From Nocardia wallacei (lineage in GTDB: Bacteria > Actinomycetota > Actinomycetes > Mycobacteriales > Mycobacteriaceae), in contig NZ_AP023396.1 in NCBI RefSeq assembly GCF_014466955.1, positions 7,254,001 to 7,318,000 of the forward strand: a stretch of 64,000 bases of DNA. Reading direction: 5' to 3'. The notes under the pieces were generated by a model. That model saw nothing but the letters and a program-made list of their open reading frames with translations. It was not told where the DNA came from and did no database searches. This document shows positions 46,070 through 54,600 of this stretch, piece after piece. Position numbers and translations under genes: made by a program. Position 1 is the first letter of the stretch. Every line of letters begins with the position of its first letter.

Positions 46070-47665
46070 TCACCCTGCGGCGGGCGGAGCGCCCGAAAGT
46101 AGTGCGCGTACCGCGGTGATGGTGTCGGCGTCTGCGGGGTCCTTGTCGGGGCGGTAGCGCAGGACTCGGGCGAAGCGTAGGGCCACGCCGCCCGGGTAGC
46201 GGGGACTGACCTGTACGCCGTCGAGGGCGATCTCGACCACCAGGTCGGGGTGCAGGTACACCGTGTGGTCGTCGCGGGTGCGTTCGTGGCGCGGGAATTC
46301 CTCGGTCTGCCAGCGCAGTAGCGCGTCGGTAAGTCCCTTGAACGTCTTGCCGACCATGATCGGGGCGCCGCCGTCCGGGTCGCGCGCGCCCAGGTGGAGG
46401 TTCGACAGGTAGCCGGTGCGGCGGCCGTAGCCCCATTCCGCGCCCAGCACGATCAGGTCGAGGGTGTGCGAGGGCTTGATCTTCTGCCAGGCACGGCCGC
46501 GGCGACCGGCGGCGTAGGGCGAGACCAGTGATTTGACCACGACGCCCTCGTGCCCCGCCGCGAGCGCGCCCTCGGCGAACTCCGCCGCCGCGGCGGCGTC
46601 GGGTGCGACGAGCGCCGGAATGCTGTGCGCACCGGCCACCGCCGTGAGCGCCGAACGCCGCTCGGACAGCGGAGCATCGAGTAGGTCGGCGCCGTCGAGG
46701 TGCAGGCAGTCGAAGAAGTACGGATGCAGCAGCAGCTCGCGCGTCGAGGTCGCCGCGGGGACCGACTGGCCCAGTGCCGCGGCCGCGCTGTCGGCCGCTT
46801 CGGCCTCGGCCGGTGTCAGCGCGAAGCGGCTCATCGTCTCCTGGAACGGGCGGGGCCGCCCGGCATCGGTGAGTGCGAGCGTCTCGCCGTCCAGTACCAC
46901 GCTCGTACAGTCCAGCCCCAGGACCAGATCCACCAGTTCGGGCACGTTGCCGGTGATCTCCCGCAGCGTGCGGGTGAAGATCCACACCTGAGTTCCCTTG
47001 CGGTGCACCTGAATTCGCGCGCCGTCGAGTTTGTGCTCCACGCTCACCCGCCCGTCGAATTCGGCGAAGGCCTCCGCGAGCGAGCCGCCGGGCGAGGCGA
47101 GCATCGGCTGGATCGGACGGCCGACCTCCAGGCGGAATTCCGCCAGGGCACCCGCGCCGCCGGTCATCGCCGCCGCCGCCGTGACGGGCAGGCGCCCCGA
47201 CAGCATGTGCGCGCGGCGGACCAGGTCGACGGGCACCTCGGCGGCGACGGCGACCGCCTCGGCGACGATCGCGGTCAGCGCGCCCTGCCGCAGCTCACCG
47301 GTGAGCAGCCGCACGAGGAAATCCCGCTCGGCCGCCGTCGCCGCCGACAACAGGGCCACCAGCGACTCCCGGCGGCGCTCCGCCGAGCCGGAACCGGCGA
47401 TTCCGGCCAGTTCGTCGAAGGTCGCGTGCACGGCCGACACGGTCAGGCTCGGTTCCGCCGCGGGCGCCACGGACAAGCCGGTGAGCGTGCGCCAGCCGGT
47501 GCCGATGCGGCCCTGCGGCAGTTCCCCCGACACCCACGCCACCACGGGCGCGAGTTCGGCGGGCTCGGCCTGTTTCAGCAGTCCGGCCAGTGTGGCAATC
47601 TTGCTCTTGCGCGACGATGTCGCGCGCACGGCGCCCGACGCCTCGACTACTTGCGACAACAGCAC
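46070..47665 (-). CDS. ligB: ATP-dependent DNA ligase, LigB type
   Basis: 531 residues matching mycobacterial LigB in length and wording. The DNA-binding domain (SGELPQGRIGTGW, GELRQGALTAIVAEAVA) is followed by the nucleotidyltransferase core with the AMP-accepting Lys in VEHKLDGARIQVHRKG, then VLDGETLAL, FFDCLHLDG, GHEGVVVKSL, and the OB domain (GYLSNLHLGARDP, MVGKTFKGLTD, RYPGGVALRFARVLRYRPDKDP). A repair ligase distinct from essential NAD-dependent LigA. GTG start; TACGGT seven bases upstream suggests a leaderless transcript. Confidence 0.93.
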   Translation of the reverse strand: MLLSQVVEASGAVRATSSRKSKIATLAGLLKQAEPAELAPVVAWVSGELPQGRIGTGWRTLTGLSVAPAAEPSLTVSAVHATFDELAGIAGSGSAERRRESLVALLSAATAAERDFLVRLLTGELRQGALTAIVAEAVAVAAEVPVDLVRRAHMLSGRLPVTAAAAMTGGAGALAEFRLEVGRPIQPMLASPGGSLAEAFAEFDGRVSVEHKLDGARIQVHRKGTQVWIFTRTLREITGNVPELVDLVLGLDCTSVVLDGETLALTDAGRPRPFQETMSRFALTPAEAEAADSAAAALGQSVPAATSTRELLLHPYFFDCLHLDGADLLDAPLSERRSALTAVAGAHSIPALVAPDAAAAAEFAEGALAAGHEGVVVKSLVSPYAAGRRGRAWQKIKPSHTLDLIVLGAEWGYGRRTGYLSNLHLGARDPDGGAPIMVGKTFKGLTDALLRWQTEEFPRHERTRDDHTVYLHPDLVVEIALDGVQVSPRYPGGVALRFARVLRYRPDKDPADADTITAVRALLSGAPPAAG

Positions 47666-47721
47666 GATTCCGACCGTAGTCCGCGGGTCCGACACGACCG
47701 CGGACGGGCTTGTTAATCGAA

Positions 47722-47753
47722 TGTTTGCAGAGCTGCGAAACCACCCATAAACT
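47722..47753 (+). promoter_or_regulatory. ramB promoter with overlapping RamB-like site
   Basis: -35 TTGCAG (47725-47730), 17-base spacer, -10 TAAACT (47748-47753), then six bases to the ATG at 47760, so the mRNA is leaderless or nearly so. The -35 is embedded in an imperfect inverted repeat, GTTTGCA-GAGC-TGCGAAAC, whose TTTGCAGA resembles a RamB half-site. Negative autoregulation of ramB is known in corynebacteria and would fit. Confidence 0.6.
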
Positions 47754-47759
47754 GGACGA

Positions 47760-49169
47760 ATGGCCAAGACTTTCGTCGGTGCGCGGCTGCGACAACTGCG
47801 CACCGAGCGCGGGCTGAGCCAGATCTCGCTCGCCAAGAAGCTGGAGATCTCGGCGAGCTACCTCAATCAGATCGAACACGACGTGCGCCCGCTCACCGTG
47901 CCGGTGCTGCTGCGCATCAGCGAGGTGTTCGGCGTCGACGCCGGCTTCTTCTCCTCCCAGGACGACACCCGCCTCATCGCCGAACTGCAGGAAGTCGTGA
48001 TGGACCAGGAGCTGGCCATCGAGGCCGACGCCCAGGAGATCGCGGAGATGGTCTCGGCGCATCCGAGTCTGGCCCGGGCGATGGTGAACATGCACCGCCG
48101 CTACCGCAACACCACCGCCCAGCTCGCCGCCGCCACAGAGGACCGCTTCTCCGACGGCAGCGGCTCGGGCGCCATCTCCCGCCCGCACGAGGAGGTGCGC
48201 GACTTCTTCTATCAGCGGCAGAACTACATTCACGAATTGGACACCGCCGCGGAGGAACTCGCCACCCGGATGCGTTTCCACGGCGGTGATCTCAAGCGTG
48301 AGATCGCGCGGCGGCTCACCACCGCCCACGGCGTGCAGATCGTCGAGCGCATCGATCTCGGCGAGGGCGTGCTGCACCGCTTCGATCCCGTGGCACGGCG
48401 GCTGGAGATCGCGCCGCATCTGTCCGGCGGGCAGCGGGTGTTCAAACTCGCCGCCGAGCTGGCCTATCTCGAATGCGGCGAACTGGTCGAAAAACTCGTG
48501 GAGGAGGGCAATTTCGCCTCCGAGGACTCCCGCACGCTCGCGCAATTGGGGCTGGCGAACTACTTCGCGGCGGCCCTGGTGCTGCCCTACTCGTATTTCC
48601 ACGAGGTCGCGGAGGATTTCCGGTACGACATCGAGCGATTATCGGCATTCTTCACCCAGAGCTACGAGACCATCTGTCACCGGCTCTCGACGCTGCAACG
48701 ACCGAAGCTGCGTGGCGTGCCGTTCTCGTTCGTGCGCGTGGACCGGGCCGGGAACATGTCGAAACGCCAGTCCGCCACCGGTTTTCACTTCTCCTCGTCG
48801 GGCGGCACCTGCCCGCTGTGGAACGTCTACGAGACCTTCGCCTATCCGGGCCGGATCATGACGCAGATCGCCCAGATGCCCGACGGCCGCAAATACCTGT
48901 GGATCGCGCGCACCGTGGAGCGGCGCGCCACCCGTTACGGCGAACCGAGCAAGACCTTCGCCATCGGCCTCGGCTGCGAACTGCGGCACGCGGGCCGCGT
49001 CGTCTACGCCGACGGACTGGACCTCAACGACCCCAAGGCCACCCCCATCGGCGCGGGCTGCCGGGTGTGCGAGCGCACCAACTGCCCCCAGCGCGCCTTT
49101 CCCCCGCTGGGCAAATCCCTCGACATCAGCGAGCACCGGAGCTCGATTTCCCCGTACGTGCTGCGCTGA
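47760..49169 (+). CDS. ramB: RamB, regulator of acetate and glyoxylate metabolism
   Basis: 469 residues. N-terminal XRE HTH (RLRQLRTERGLSQISLAKKLEISASYLNQIEHDVRPL), a middle ImmA/IrrE-like domain and a C-terminal short-chain fatty-acid sensor domain ending with a Cys motif (GCRVCERTNCPQRAFPPLGKSLDISEHR). In the middle domain the protease HExxH is degenerate (KLAAELAYLE), as expected for a regulator. RamB represses isocitrate lyase and related genes according to carbon source; a matching site lies upstream of aceA. Leaderless ATG start. Confidence 0.92.
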   Translation: MAKTFVGARLRQLRTERGLSQISLAKKLEISASYLNQIEHDVRPLTVPVLLRISEVFGVDAGFFSSQDDTRLIAELQEVVMDQELAIEADAQEIAEMVSAHPSLARAMVNMHRRYRNTTAQLAAATEDRFSDGSGSGAISRPHEEVRDFFYQRQNYIHELDTAAEELATRMRFHGGDLKREIARRLTTAHGVQIVERIDLGEGVLHRFDPVARRLEIAPHLSGGQRVFKLAAELAYLECGELVEKLVEEGNFASEDSRTLAQLGLANYFAAALVLPYSYFHEVAEDFRYDIERLSAFFTQSYETICHRLSTLQRPKLRGVPFSFVRVDRAGNMSKRQSATGFHFSSSGGTCPLWNVYETFAYPGRIMTQIAQMPDGRKYLWIARTVERRATRYGEPSKTFAIGLGCELRHAGRVVYADGLDLNDPKATPIGAGCRVCERTNCPQRAFPPLGKSLDISEHRSSISPYVLR

Positions 49170-49352
49170 AGATCATCGATCCGCAGATTTCACGTCGCCG
49201 AAACATCCGCAACAAGGGCGTCATCGACAAATATTCGGGCGCAACACTTCCCGCATACTCTTCGCAACGGATACGCACGCTGTATACAACGGCGAATTCC
49301 ATGGGTATCCACGCGGGCCGAGGGACTCGAATATCAGGCCATCGATGAGGGG

Positions 49353-49393
49353 CGGTGCGGTTCCGTTCGATACCCGGTCACGGAACCGCACCG
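49353..49393. terminator. Hairpin downstream of ramB
   Basis: Perfect 14-bp stem (CGGTGCGGTTCCGT / ACGGAACCGCACCG) with a 13-base loop, about 185 bases past ramB and 70 before the AhpD-like gene. It may end the ramB transcript; the rest of the 292-base gap shows nothing else. Confidence 0.6.
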
Positions 49394-49461
49394 GTCGATC
49401 TCATGAACACTGCCGTACACCATGTGTGGCACCCCGCCGAATCCGGCTGTTAGCGTGAGGC

Positions 49462-50001
49462 ATGGTGTCGACGAAGCCACGCATCGAACCGGGCCGTCTC
49501 CGCGAGCTGGGACCCGTCAACTGGACTGTCTGGCAGGTGATCTCGCGCGCCGCCGGGACGGCCGACGCACACCTGTTCAGCACCCTCGGCCGCACCGGCG
49601 GGCTGTTCCGCGGCTGGCTGCACTACTCCGGCCGCCTGATGCCCGGCGGCCGCCTCCCCCGCTACGAGACCGAACTGGCGATCCTGCGCGTCGCCCACCT
49701 GCGCGACTGCGACTACGAAACCGATCACCACATCCGGCTGGGCAGGCGCGCCGGCATCACCCCGGAAATCCTGGACCGCCTCCGCACCGGCCCGCAGGCC
49801 CCCGGCTGGTCGCCGAGGGAGCGCGCCCTCCTCACCGCCGTCGACCAACTCGTCCGAACCCGGGATCTCGACGACACCACCTGGTCGGCCCTGGCCGCCC
49901 ATTACGACGAGCGCCGCCTCATCGAAATCGTCCTCCTCGTCAACCAGTACGAGGGCCTGGCCAGCACGATCACCACCCTGCGCATCCAGACCGACCACTA
50001 G
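49462..50001 (+). CDS. Carboxymuconolactone decarboxylase/AhpD-like protein
   Basis: 179 residues with the CMD core RYETELAILRVAHLRDCDYETDHHIRLGRRAGITPEIL. The single Cys (DCDYE) and nearby His resemble half of the AhpD CxxC...H site; a second Cys is missing, so peroxidase-reductase activity is doubtful. In M. tuberculosis a similar gene (Rv0464c) lies beside ramB, which fits its place here. Confidence 0.85.
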   Translation: MVSTKPRIEPGRLRELGPVNWTVWQVISRAAGTADAHLFSTLGRTGGLFRGWLHYSGRLMPGGRLPRYETELAILRVAHLRDCDYETDHHIRLGRRAGITPEILDRLRTGPQAPGWSPRERALLTAVDQLVRTRDLDDTTWSALAAHYDERRLIEIVLLVNQYEGLASTITTLRIQTDH

Positions 50002-50111
50002 GACTCGGGTCGCGGTTCGATGCCGCGGATCCGCCGGCCACGGCGGCGGTGGCGGGTTCGCGCTCCCCGATCCCGAGCGGTGTTGTCGGTGGGGACTGCC
50101 ACCATCGGGGG

Positions 50112-51002
50112 ATGACAACTCTGGGCGCTGTCTTCCTGCCGCAGAACCCGCCGGAGCGTGTGCGCGAGGTGGCGCGGATCGCGGAGGAGGTGGGGCTCGA
50201 GGAGCTGTGGTTCTGGGAGGACTGCTTTTTCGAGGGTGGGGTGTCGGCGGCCGCGGTCGCGCTCGCGGCGACCGAGCGGCTGCGGGTGGGTGTGGGCGTG
50301 CTGCCGGTGCCGCTGCGCAATGTGGCGATCATGGCCATGGAGATCGCCACGCTGGAGCGGATCTTTCCCGGGCGTGGCGTCTGGTGCGTCGGCCACGGCG
50401 TGCAGGAGTGGATGGGACAGGTCGGTGCGCGGGTCGAATCTCCGGTCACGCTCCTGCGCGAATATGTGGAGGCGCTGCGTCGGCTGCTCGCGGGTGAGCG
50501 GCTGACGGTCGAGGGCCGCTACGTCCGGCTAGAGAACGTCGCGCTCGACTGGGCGCCGGCGCGGCCGCCGGTCGTCGTCGCCGCGGCGACGGGCCCGCGC
50601 ACACTGCGCCTGGTCGGTGAGGTCGCCGACGCCGCCATCCTCACGGCGAGCACCTCCACGGCCGCACTGCGCCGAGCGGTCGCACTCCTGCGGGAGGGCC
50701 GCGCGGTCTCCGGCCGCGCCGACGCCCCGCGCGTCCTGGCCAACCTGCTGACCGTCCCCGGTCCCGACGCCGCGTCCCGGTTGCGCACGGAACTGCTCCG
50801 AATGGGCGAGCACCCATCGAACGACAACGCCTCCGCCGAGGACCGCATCGGCGTGGCGGGCGATGCGCAAGCTGTCGCCACCGCCGTCGTCGACCTGGCC
50901 GCGGCCGGTGCCGACACGGTCATCCTGCAGCCCAGCGCCGATCAGGACCCGGTGGAATTCGTCCGCTTCGTCGCCGGACAGATCCGCCCACTGGTCCCGT
51001 GA
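50112..51002 (+). CDS. LLM-class (F420-type) oxidoreductase
   Basis: 296 residues of the luciferase-like monooxygenase family, a TIM barrel using F420 or FMN. Visible: LGAVFLPQNPPERVREVARIAEEVGLEELWFWEDCFFEG, RLRVGVGVLPVPLRNVAIMAMEIATLERIFPGR, VAAATGPRTLRLVGEVADAAIL. Cofactor choice cannot be read with certainty; in this group F420 is usual. Substrate unknown. Confidence 0.85.
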   Translation: MTTLGAVFLPQNPPERVREVARIAEEVGLEELWFWEDCFFEGGVSAAAVALAATERLRVGVGVLPVPLRNVAIMAMEIATLERIFPGRGVWCVGHGVQEWMGQVGARVESPVTLLREYVEALRRLLAGERLTVEGRYVRLENVALDWAPARPPVVVAAATGPRTLRLVGEVADAAILTASTSTAALRRAVALLREGRAVSGRADAPRVLANLLTVPGPDAASRLRTELLRMGEHPSNDNASAEDRIGVAGDAQAVATAVVDLAAAGADTVILQPSADQDPVEFVRFVAGQIRPLVP

Positions 51003-51048
51003 TACGGCGATGTCGGCGGGCCGTCCGCTGCCTCCCGAGACGACATCC

Positions 51049-51825
51049 TCAGCGGGGAGGCTGTTCGATGAGGGCGGCCAAGCCGTCCAGCACGCGGGCC
51101 AGGCCGAATTCCCAAGCGTGAGTGGCCGAATAGGCGCTGTCGTGGGCCGCGCCGGTGGCGGCGCCGATGCGGGCGGCGAGGGGATAGCGCTGCGCGTCGA
51201 AGACGCGGGCGAGGATGGGGGCCGTGCGGTCCCACCACTCCCGGTCGGACATGCCGGTGTCGGCGGCGGCCCGCCGGGTGTCGATGTCGATGCGAGCCAC
51301 CGCGGTGACGACGCCGAGTAGGTGGGTGAGCGCGGCGTCCATCGTCACGTCGTCCAGGCCGAGACCGTCGAAGGCCCGCAATTCGTGGTCGTACTTCGCG
51401 GCCACGCCCGGACCCAGCGGCGGACGAGTGGTGGGCACGTAGGCCACCCACGGATGTCGCGCGAGCATGTCGCGGTTCTCCGCCGCGATGACCGAAACCC
51501 TTTCCCGCCAAGGCAATCCGGTGAGATCGGTGCGCGGCATCTGCCCGTAGACCGAGTCGAGCATCAGATCGAGCAGCTCCGCCTTGCCCGGCACGTAGGT
51601 GTAGGTGGCCATCGGCGTGAGCCCCAGCCGCGCCGCCACCGCGCGCATGGTCAATGCCTCCAGTCCGTCCGCATCCGCGATCTCGACGGCCGCGGCCACC
51701 ACCGCGTCGACGCTGCTGCGCTGCTTCGGACCACGGCCCGACGTCCGCGCCGGTTCCCGCCACAGCAGTTCCAGCGTGCGCGCCGGATCACCGGCGCCGC
51801 TGCGTGCCCCGCCCTTTTCTCGCAC
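51049..51825 (-). CDS. TetR-family regulator with long C-terminal domain
   Basis: 258 residues. HTH: AAVEIADADGLEALTMRAVAARLGLTPMATYTYVPGKAELLDLMLD, followed by a large ligand domain of the type common in antibiotic-efflux TetR proteins. GTG start (VREKGG) 10 bases after GGAGG; longer frames are possible. Divergent from a VOC-family gene with a palindrome in the promoter region. Confidence 0.87.
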   Translation of the reverse strand: MREKGGARSGAGDPARTLELLWREPARTSGRGPKQRSSVDAVVAAAVEIADADGLEALTMRAVAARLGLTPMATYTYVPGKAELLDLMLDSVYGQMPRTDLTGLPWRERVSVIAAENRDMLARHPWVAYVPTTRPPLGPGVAAKYDHELRAFDGLGLDDVTMDAALTHLLGVVTAVARIDIDTRRAAADTGMSDREWWDRTAPILARVFDAQRYPLAARIGAATGAAHDSAYSATHAWEFGLARVLDGLAALIEQPPR

Positions 51826-51908
51826 CTCTTCGCCACCTCCGACACGATCGTAGCCAGTGTGTTCCACATCACAGTGCACTCGGTCGGAAATTTCTCTACA
51901 AAGTATAG

Positions 51909-51921
51909 CGTACTAAGTACG
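51909..51921. promoter_or_regulatory. Candidate TetR operator between tetR and VOC gene
   Basis: CGTACT-A-AGTACG, perfect six-base arms around one base, in an AT-rich stretch with a nearby AAGTATAG word. Location between divergent genes suits an operator for the TetR protein. Confidence 0.55.
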
Positions 51922-51980
51922 GTAATCATCGGTTCGACCGTCCCGACCGGAACCACGCACCCGGCCGGCGAGGAGGCACT

Positions 51981-52379
51981 GTGAATATCACCGCGTCCGC
52001 CATCTCCCTGAACGTGCCCGACCCGGAGGCGTCGGCGAAGTTCCTGGTCGAGCACTTCGGTTTCGAGATACAGATGTCCGCTGACGGATTCGTGTCACTG
52101 GGGCGCGCCGACGCCGGATTCAACCTCATCTACCTGCGCACGGGGTTGCCGACCTTCAAACCCGCCCGCATCGCCGGCGCCGCCGGGCAGGGCCTGCTGG
52201 TGGCGTTCGTCGTCGACGACATCGACGCCGAGTACGAACGGGTCCGGCGCGCGGGCGTCCCGATCGTGACCCCGATCGAGACAGAGCCCTGGGGCGAGCG
52301 CTATTTCCAGAGCATCGACCCGAACGGGATCGTCATCCAGCTGGTGCAGTGGGTGGGCGAACCCGGCGCCGAACGGTAA
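51981..52379 (+). CDS. VOC-family (glyoxalase/bleomycin-resistance-like) protein
   Basis: 132 residues with two beta-alpha-beta-beta-beta modules: ISLNVPDPEASAKFLVEHFGFEI in the first and VDDIDAEYERVRRAGVPIVTPIETEPWGERYFQSIDPNGIVIQLVQW in the second, where Glu and Gln-bearing strands would bind metal or ligand. GAGGAGG lies before the GTG. Likely under control of the divergent TetR; could bind or modify a toxic small molecule. Confidence 0.85.
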   Translation: MNITASAISLNVPDPEASAKFLVEHFGFEIQMSADGFVSLGRADAGFNLIYLRTGLPTFKPARIAGAAGQGLLVAFVVDDIDAEYERVRRAGVPIVTPIETEPWGERYFQSIDPNGIVIQLVQWVGEPGAER

Positions 52380-52404
52380 GGAACGGGGCGACGCACCGAC
52401 CCGC

Positions 52405-53259
52405 CTACTCGGCGAGCGCCGCCCGAAACACCTCGGCCACCGGAGTCGACGGGCGACCGATCAGCTTCTGCAGCTCACCGCTGGTGACATCGAGCAGGCC
52501 CGCCCGGATTCCGGTGTCCGCGTCGGCCAGCACCCGCGCGTATCCGGCGGGCAGGCCCGAGTTCTCCAGTGCGGCGGCGTATTCGGCTTCCGGCAGATCC
52601 TGGTAGCGCACCGGCTTGCCGGACACCTCGGAGATCACCCGCGCGAGGTCGGCATAGGTGAGGTGCTCGTCGCCGCCGAGTTCGTAGACGCGTCCGGCGT
52701 GCTCGCCGTCGCTCAGTACCGCCGCGGCGGCCTCGGCATAGTCGGCGCGCGCGGCGGCGGCCACCCGGCCCTCGCCCGCGGCGCCGTACAGCACGCCGCT
52801 CGCCACCGCACTCCCCAGTGCGCCGAGATAGTTCTCCCAGTACCAGCCGTTGCGCAGAATCGTATGTGGCACAGACGATTCGGCGAGCACGGCCTCGGTG
52901 GCGCGATGTTCCTGCGCCAAGGTCATCGAGTTCTCGGTGGCGCGCGGAATGCTGGTGTAGGCCAGCAGGCCCACTCCGGCCCGCTGCGCGGCACGCACGA
53001 CAGTGGTGTGCTGGTCCACGCGCGCGCCGAACTCGTTGCCCGACACCAGCAGCACGCGGCCGACACCGGCGAGAGCGCGATCGAGGGCCGCGGCATCGTC
53101 ATACGACGCCTCCCGCACCTCGACCCCGCGCTCGGCCAGGTCAGCCACCTTGGCCCGATCCCGCGCGATCGCGACAATCGGCCCCGTGCCCCGGCGCAGC
53201 AGCGCCTCCACGACGAGACGACCCAGTTGCCCACTGGCCCCGGTAACGGCGACGGTCAT
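52405..53259 (-). CDS. NAD(P)H:quinone oxidoreductase-like protein, QorB/NmrA type
   Basis: 284-residue atypical short-chain dehydrogenase: TVAVTGASGQLGRLVVEALL binds NADP, followed by VSGNEFGARVDQHTTVVRAAQRAGVGLLAYTSIPRA and SVPHTILRNGWYWENYL, the QorB (YtfG) pattern. Reduction of quinones by NADPH is the family role. Divergent from an HxlR regulator of the QorR type, with an unusually symmetric operator between them. Confidence 0.88.
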   Translation of the reverse strand: MTVAVTGASGQLGRLVVEALLRRGTGPIVAIARDRAKVADLAERGVEVREASYDDAAALDRALAGVGRVLLVSGNEFGARVDQHTTVVRAAQRAGVGLLAYTSIPRATENSMTLAQEHRATEAVLAESSVPHTILRNGWYWENYLGALGSAVASGVLYGAAGEGRVAAAARADYAEAAAAVLSDGEHAGRVYELGGDEHLTYADLARVISEVSGKPVRYQDLPEAEYAAALENSGLPAGYARVLADADTGIRAGLLDVTSGELQKLIGRPSTPVAEVFRAALAE

Positions 53260-53277
53260 GACTACCTCCTGTTGTAT

Positions 53278-53322
53278 ACGGAATATCCAGCACTAACTAA
53301 TAGTTAGTACAATATATTCCGT
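53278..53322. promoter_or_regulatory. Two-tier symmetric operator between qorB-like and hxlR genes
   Basis: Inner palindrome ACTAACTA-A-TAGTTAGT (53292-53308) is flanked by perfect outer arms ACGGAATAT (53278-53286) and ATATTCCGT (53314-53322). Both tiers share the same centre at 53300. AT-rich, covering the divergent promoters; the HxlR protein is the expected binder. Confidence 0.7.
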
Positions 53323-53352
53323 CACTATAGAACGAATGAGTAGCATCGAGCC

Positions 53353-53751
53353 ATGACCACCCGGCAGACCACCGCGGCGGACGCGTCCGACCCGACGCTG
53401 GAGGCCGACGTCTTCGCCCGCAACTGCGCCTCCCGCCCGGTGCTGCAGAATGTGGCGAGCCGCTGGGGTGTGCTCGCGCTGGTGGCGCTGCGTGAGGGCC
53501 CCTACCGGTTCAGCGCGCTGCGCCGCCGCGTCGAAGGTGTCAGCGAGCGCATGCTTTCGCAGACCCTGCAGACCCTCGAGCGCGACGGCATGATCCATCG
53601 CGAGGTCCAGCAGTCCATCCCCCCGCGCGTCGAATACACCCTCACCGATCTCGGCGCTCAGGTCGCCAAGCACCTCGAGGCGCTGATCGTCACGCTGGAA
53701 ACGAATATCGGCACGATCCAGGAAGCCCAGGCCACCTACCGCCGAGACTGA
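53353..53751 (+). CDS. HxlR-family redox-type regulator (QorR-like)
   Basis: 132 residues. Winged HTH of the HxlR family: RPVLQNVASRWGVLALVALREGPYRFSALRRRVEGVSERMLSQTLQTLERDGMIHREV...VEYTLTDLG. An N-terminal Cys in VFARNCASR is where redox-sensing HxlR members such as QorR carry their reactive Cys. Divergent arrangement with the quinone reductase gene supports repression relieved by oxidants or quinones. Confidence 0.88.
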   Translation: MTTRQTTAADASDPTLEADVFARNCASRPVLQNVASRWGVLALVALREGPYRFSALRRRVEGVSERMLSQTLQTLERDGMIHREVQQSIPPRVEYTLTDLGAQVAKHLEALIVTLETNIGTIQEAQATYRRD

Positions 53752-53754
53752 CGG

Positions 53755-54414
53755 TTATCCCCAGGGATCCCACTCGTCGGTCGGGATCGAGACGCCGAAC
53801 GGCTCGGGCAGCACGATGGCCTCGCCGAACTTCCACGACACCGACTGCCGGTAGCTGCCCGTCTCGCGATCCGGTGCGCTGAACAGCGTCGCGACGGCCG
53901 CCTGCGGATCTCGGTCGACCAGCAGATAGCTGCCGATGCCGACCCGCGCGTAGCCGTTCCATTTGCTCGGACGGGCCCGCCGGGCCCCGGGTTTCCGGTC
54001 CTCCGCGGCGTTGGACGGCGAGGTGACTTCCACGGTCAACGCCAACTGGGCGGGCAGTACCTTTTTCAGTGCCGCGGCACGCGCCTGCCGCAGTATCTCC
54101 TGGTCCATCACGCACATGTCGGGGATATAGCCGTCATGGATGTCGCTGAGGTTCAGGTCCTGCGTCTGAATACACCGCCAGGGGAATGCCGAGTCGGCAC
54201 CCTTGGCCAGCGCGAACGCATCTTGGATATCACTCACGATCGCGTTGTGCCCGATGTCCGGTCCTGGTGCCACAACGATCTCCCCCCCGATGATTTCGAC
54301 CCGAGTCCCGTCGTGGGGAAGGTCCAGCACATCGGCCAGCTCGTCGCGCACCCACAGCTCGTACGGATCCCCCGGCAACTCACGATGACGATGTTCGACA
54401 GCCATGACATTCAT
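53755..54414 (-). CDS. Uma2-family restriction-endonuclease-fold protein
   Basis: 219 residues of the Uma2 (DUF820) family, a PD-(D/E)xK nuclease fold of unclear role. Landmarks: RVEIIGGEIVVAPGPDIGHNAIVSDI, DGYIPDMCVMDQEIL, LALTVEVTSPSNAAEDR (Glu of the nuclease core) and WNGYARVGIGSYLLVDRDPQ. GGGAGGG lies eight bases before the ATG used. Its upstream region carries three direct repeats. Converges on the hxlR gene. Confidence 0.82.
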   Translation of the reverse strand: MNVMAVEHRHRELPGDPYELWVRDELADVLDLPHDGTRVEIIGGEIVVAPGPDIGHNAIVSDIQDAFALAKGADSAFPWRCIQTQDLNLSDIHDGYIPDMCVMDQEILRQARAAALKKVLPAQLALTVEVTSPSNAAEDRKPGARRARPSKWNGYARVGIGSYLLVDRDPQAAVATLFSAPDRETGSYRQSVSWKFGEAIVLPEPFGVSIPTDEWDPWG

Positions 54415-54485
54415 GTCTATGTCCCTCCCTCGCGTCGGCACGATCATCGTAAGCGGCGAGAATCGCGAAACACCAGCTAGACGCT

Positions 54486-54536
54486 GTTCCCGCACCCTTT
54501 ACCCGTTCCCGCACCCCCTACCCGGTTCCCGCACCC
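54486..54536. repeat. Three 12-base direct repeats upstream of the Uma2 gene
   Basis: GTTCCCGCACCC occurs at 54486, 54505 and 54525, spaced 19 and 20 bases, that is about two helical turns, on one face of the DNA. They lie 70-120 bases before the Uma2-family start and just past the lpd terminator. An activator site or a small slippage array are both possible. Confidence 0.6.
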
Positions 54537-54556
54537 CGTGCGGGACGAAACAGCAA

Positions 54557-54588
54557 GGCGCCCCCCGGTTTCCGAACCGGAGGGCGCC
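54557..54588. terminator. Terminator of lpd
   Basis: Stem GGCGCCC-C-CCGGTT / AACCGG-A-GGGCGCC, 13 pairs with one C/A mismatch, loop TCCG, 12 bases past the lpd stop. Very stable; no long T-run. Confidence 0.8.
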
Positions 54589-54600
54589 CTGAACCGCGAC

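Noticed and set aside
45874..46119. + strand frame MTAQFFGGAWTQMELHDPDAAVAAVAF
   Set aside because: One hydrophobic stretch but no ribosome site, and it overlaps the 3' end of ligB and the protease remnant on the other strand.
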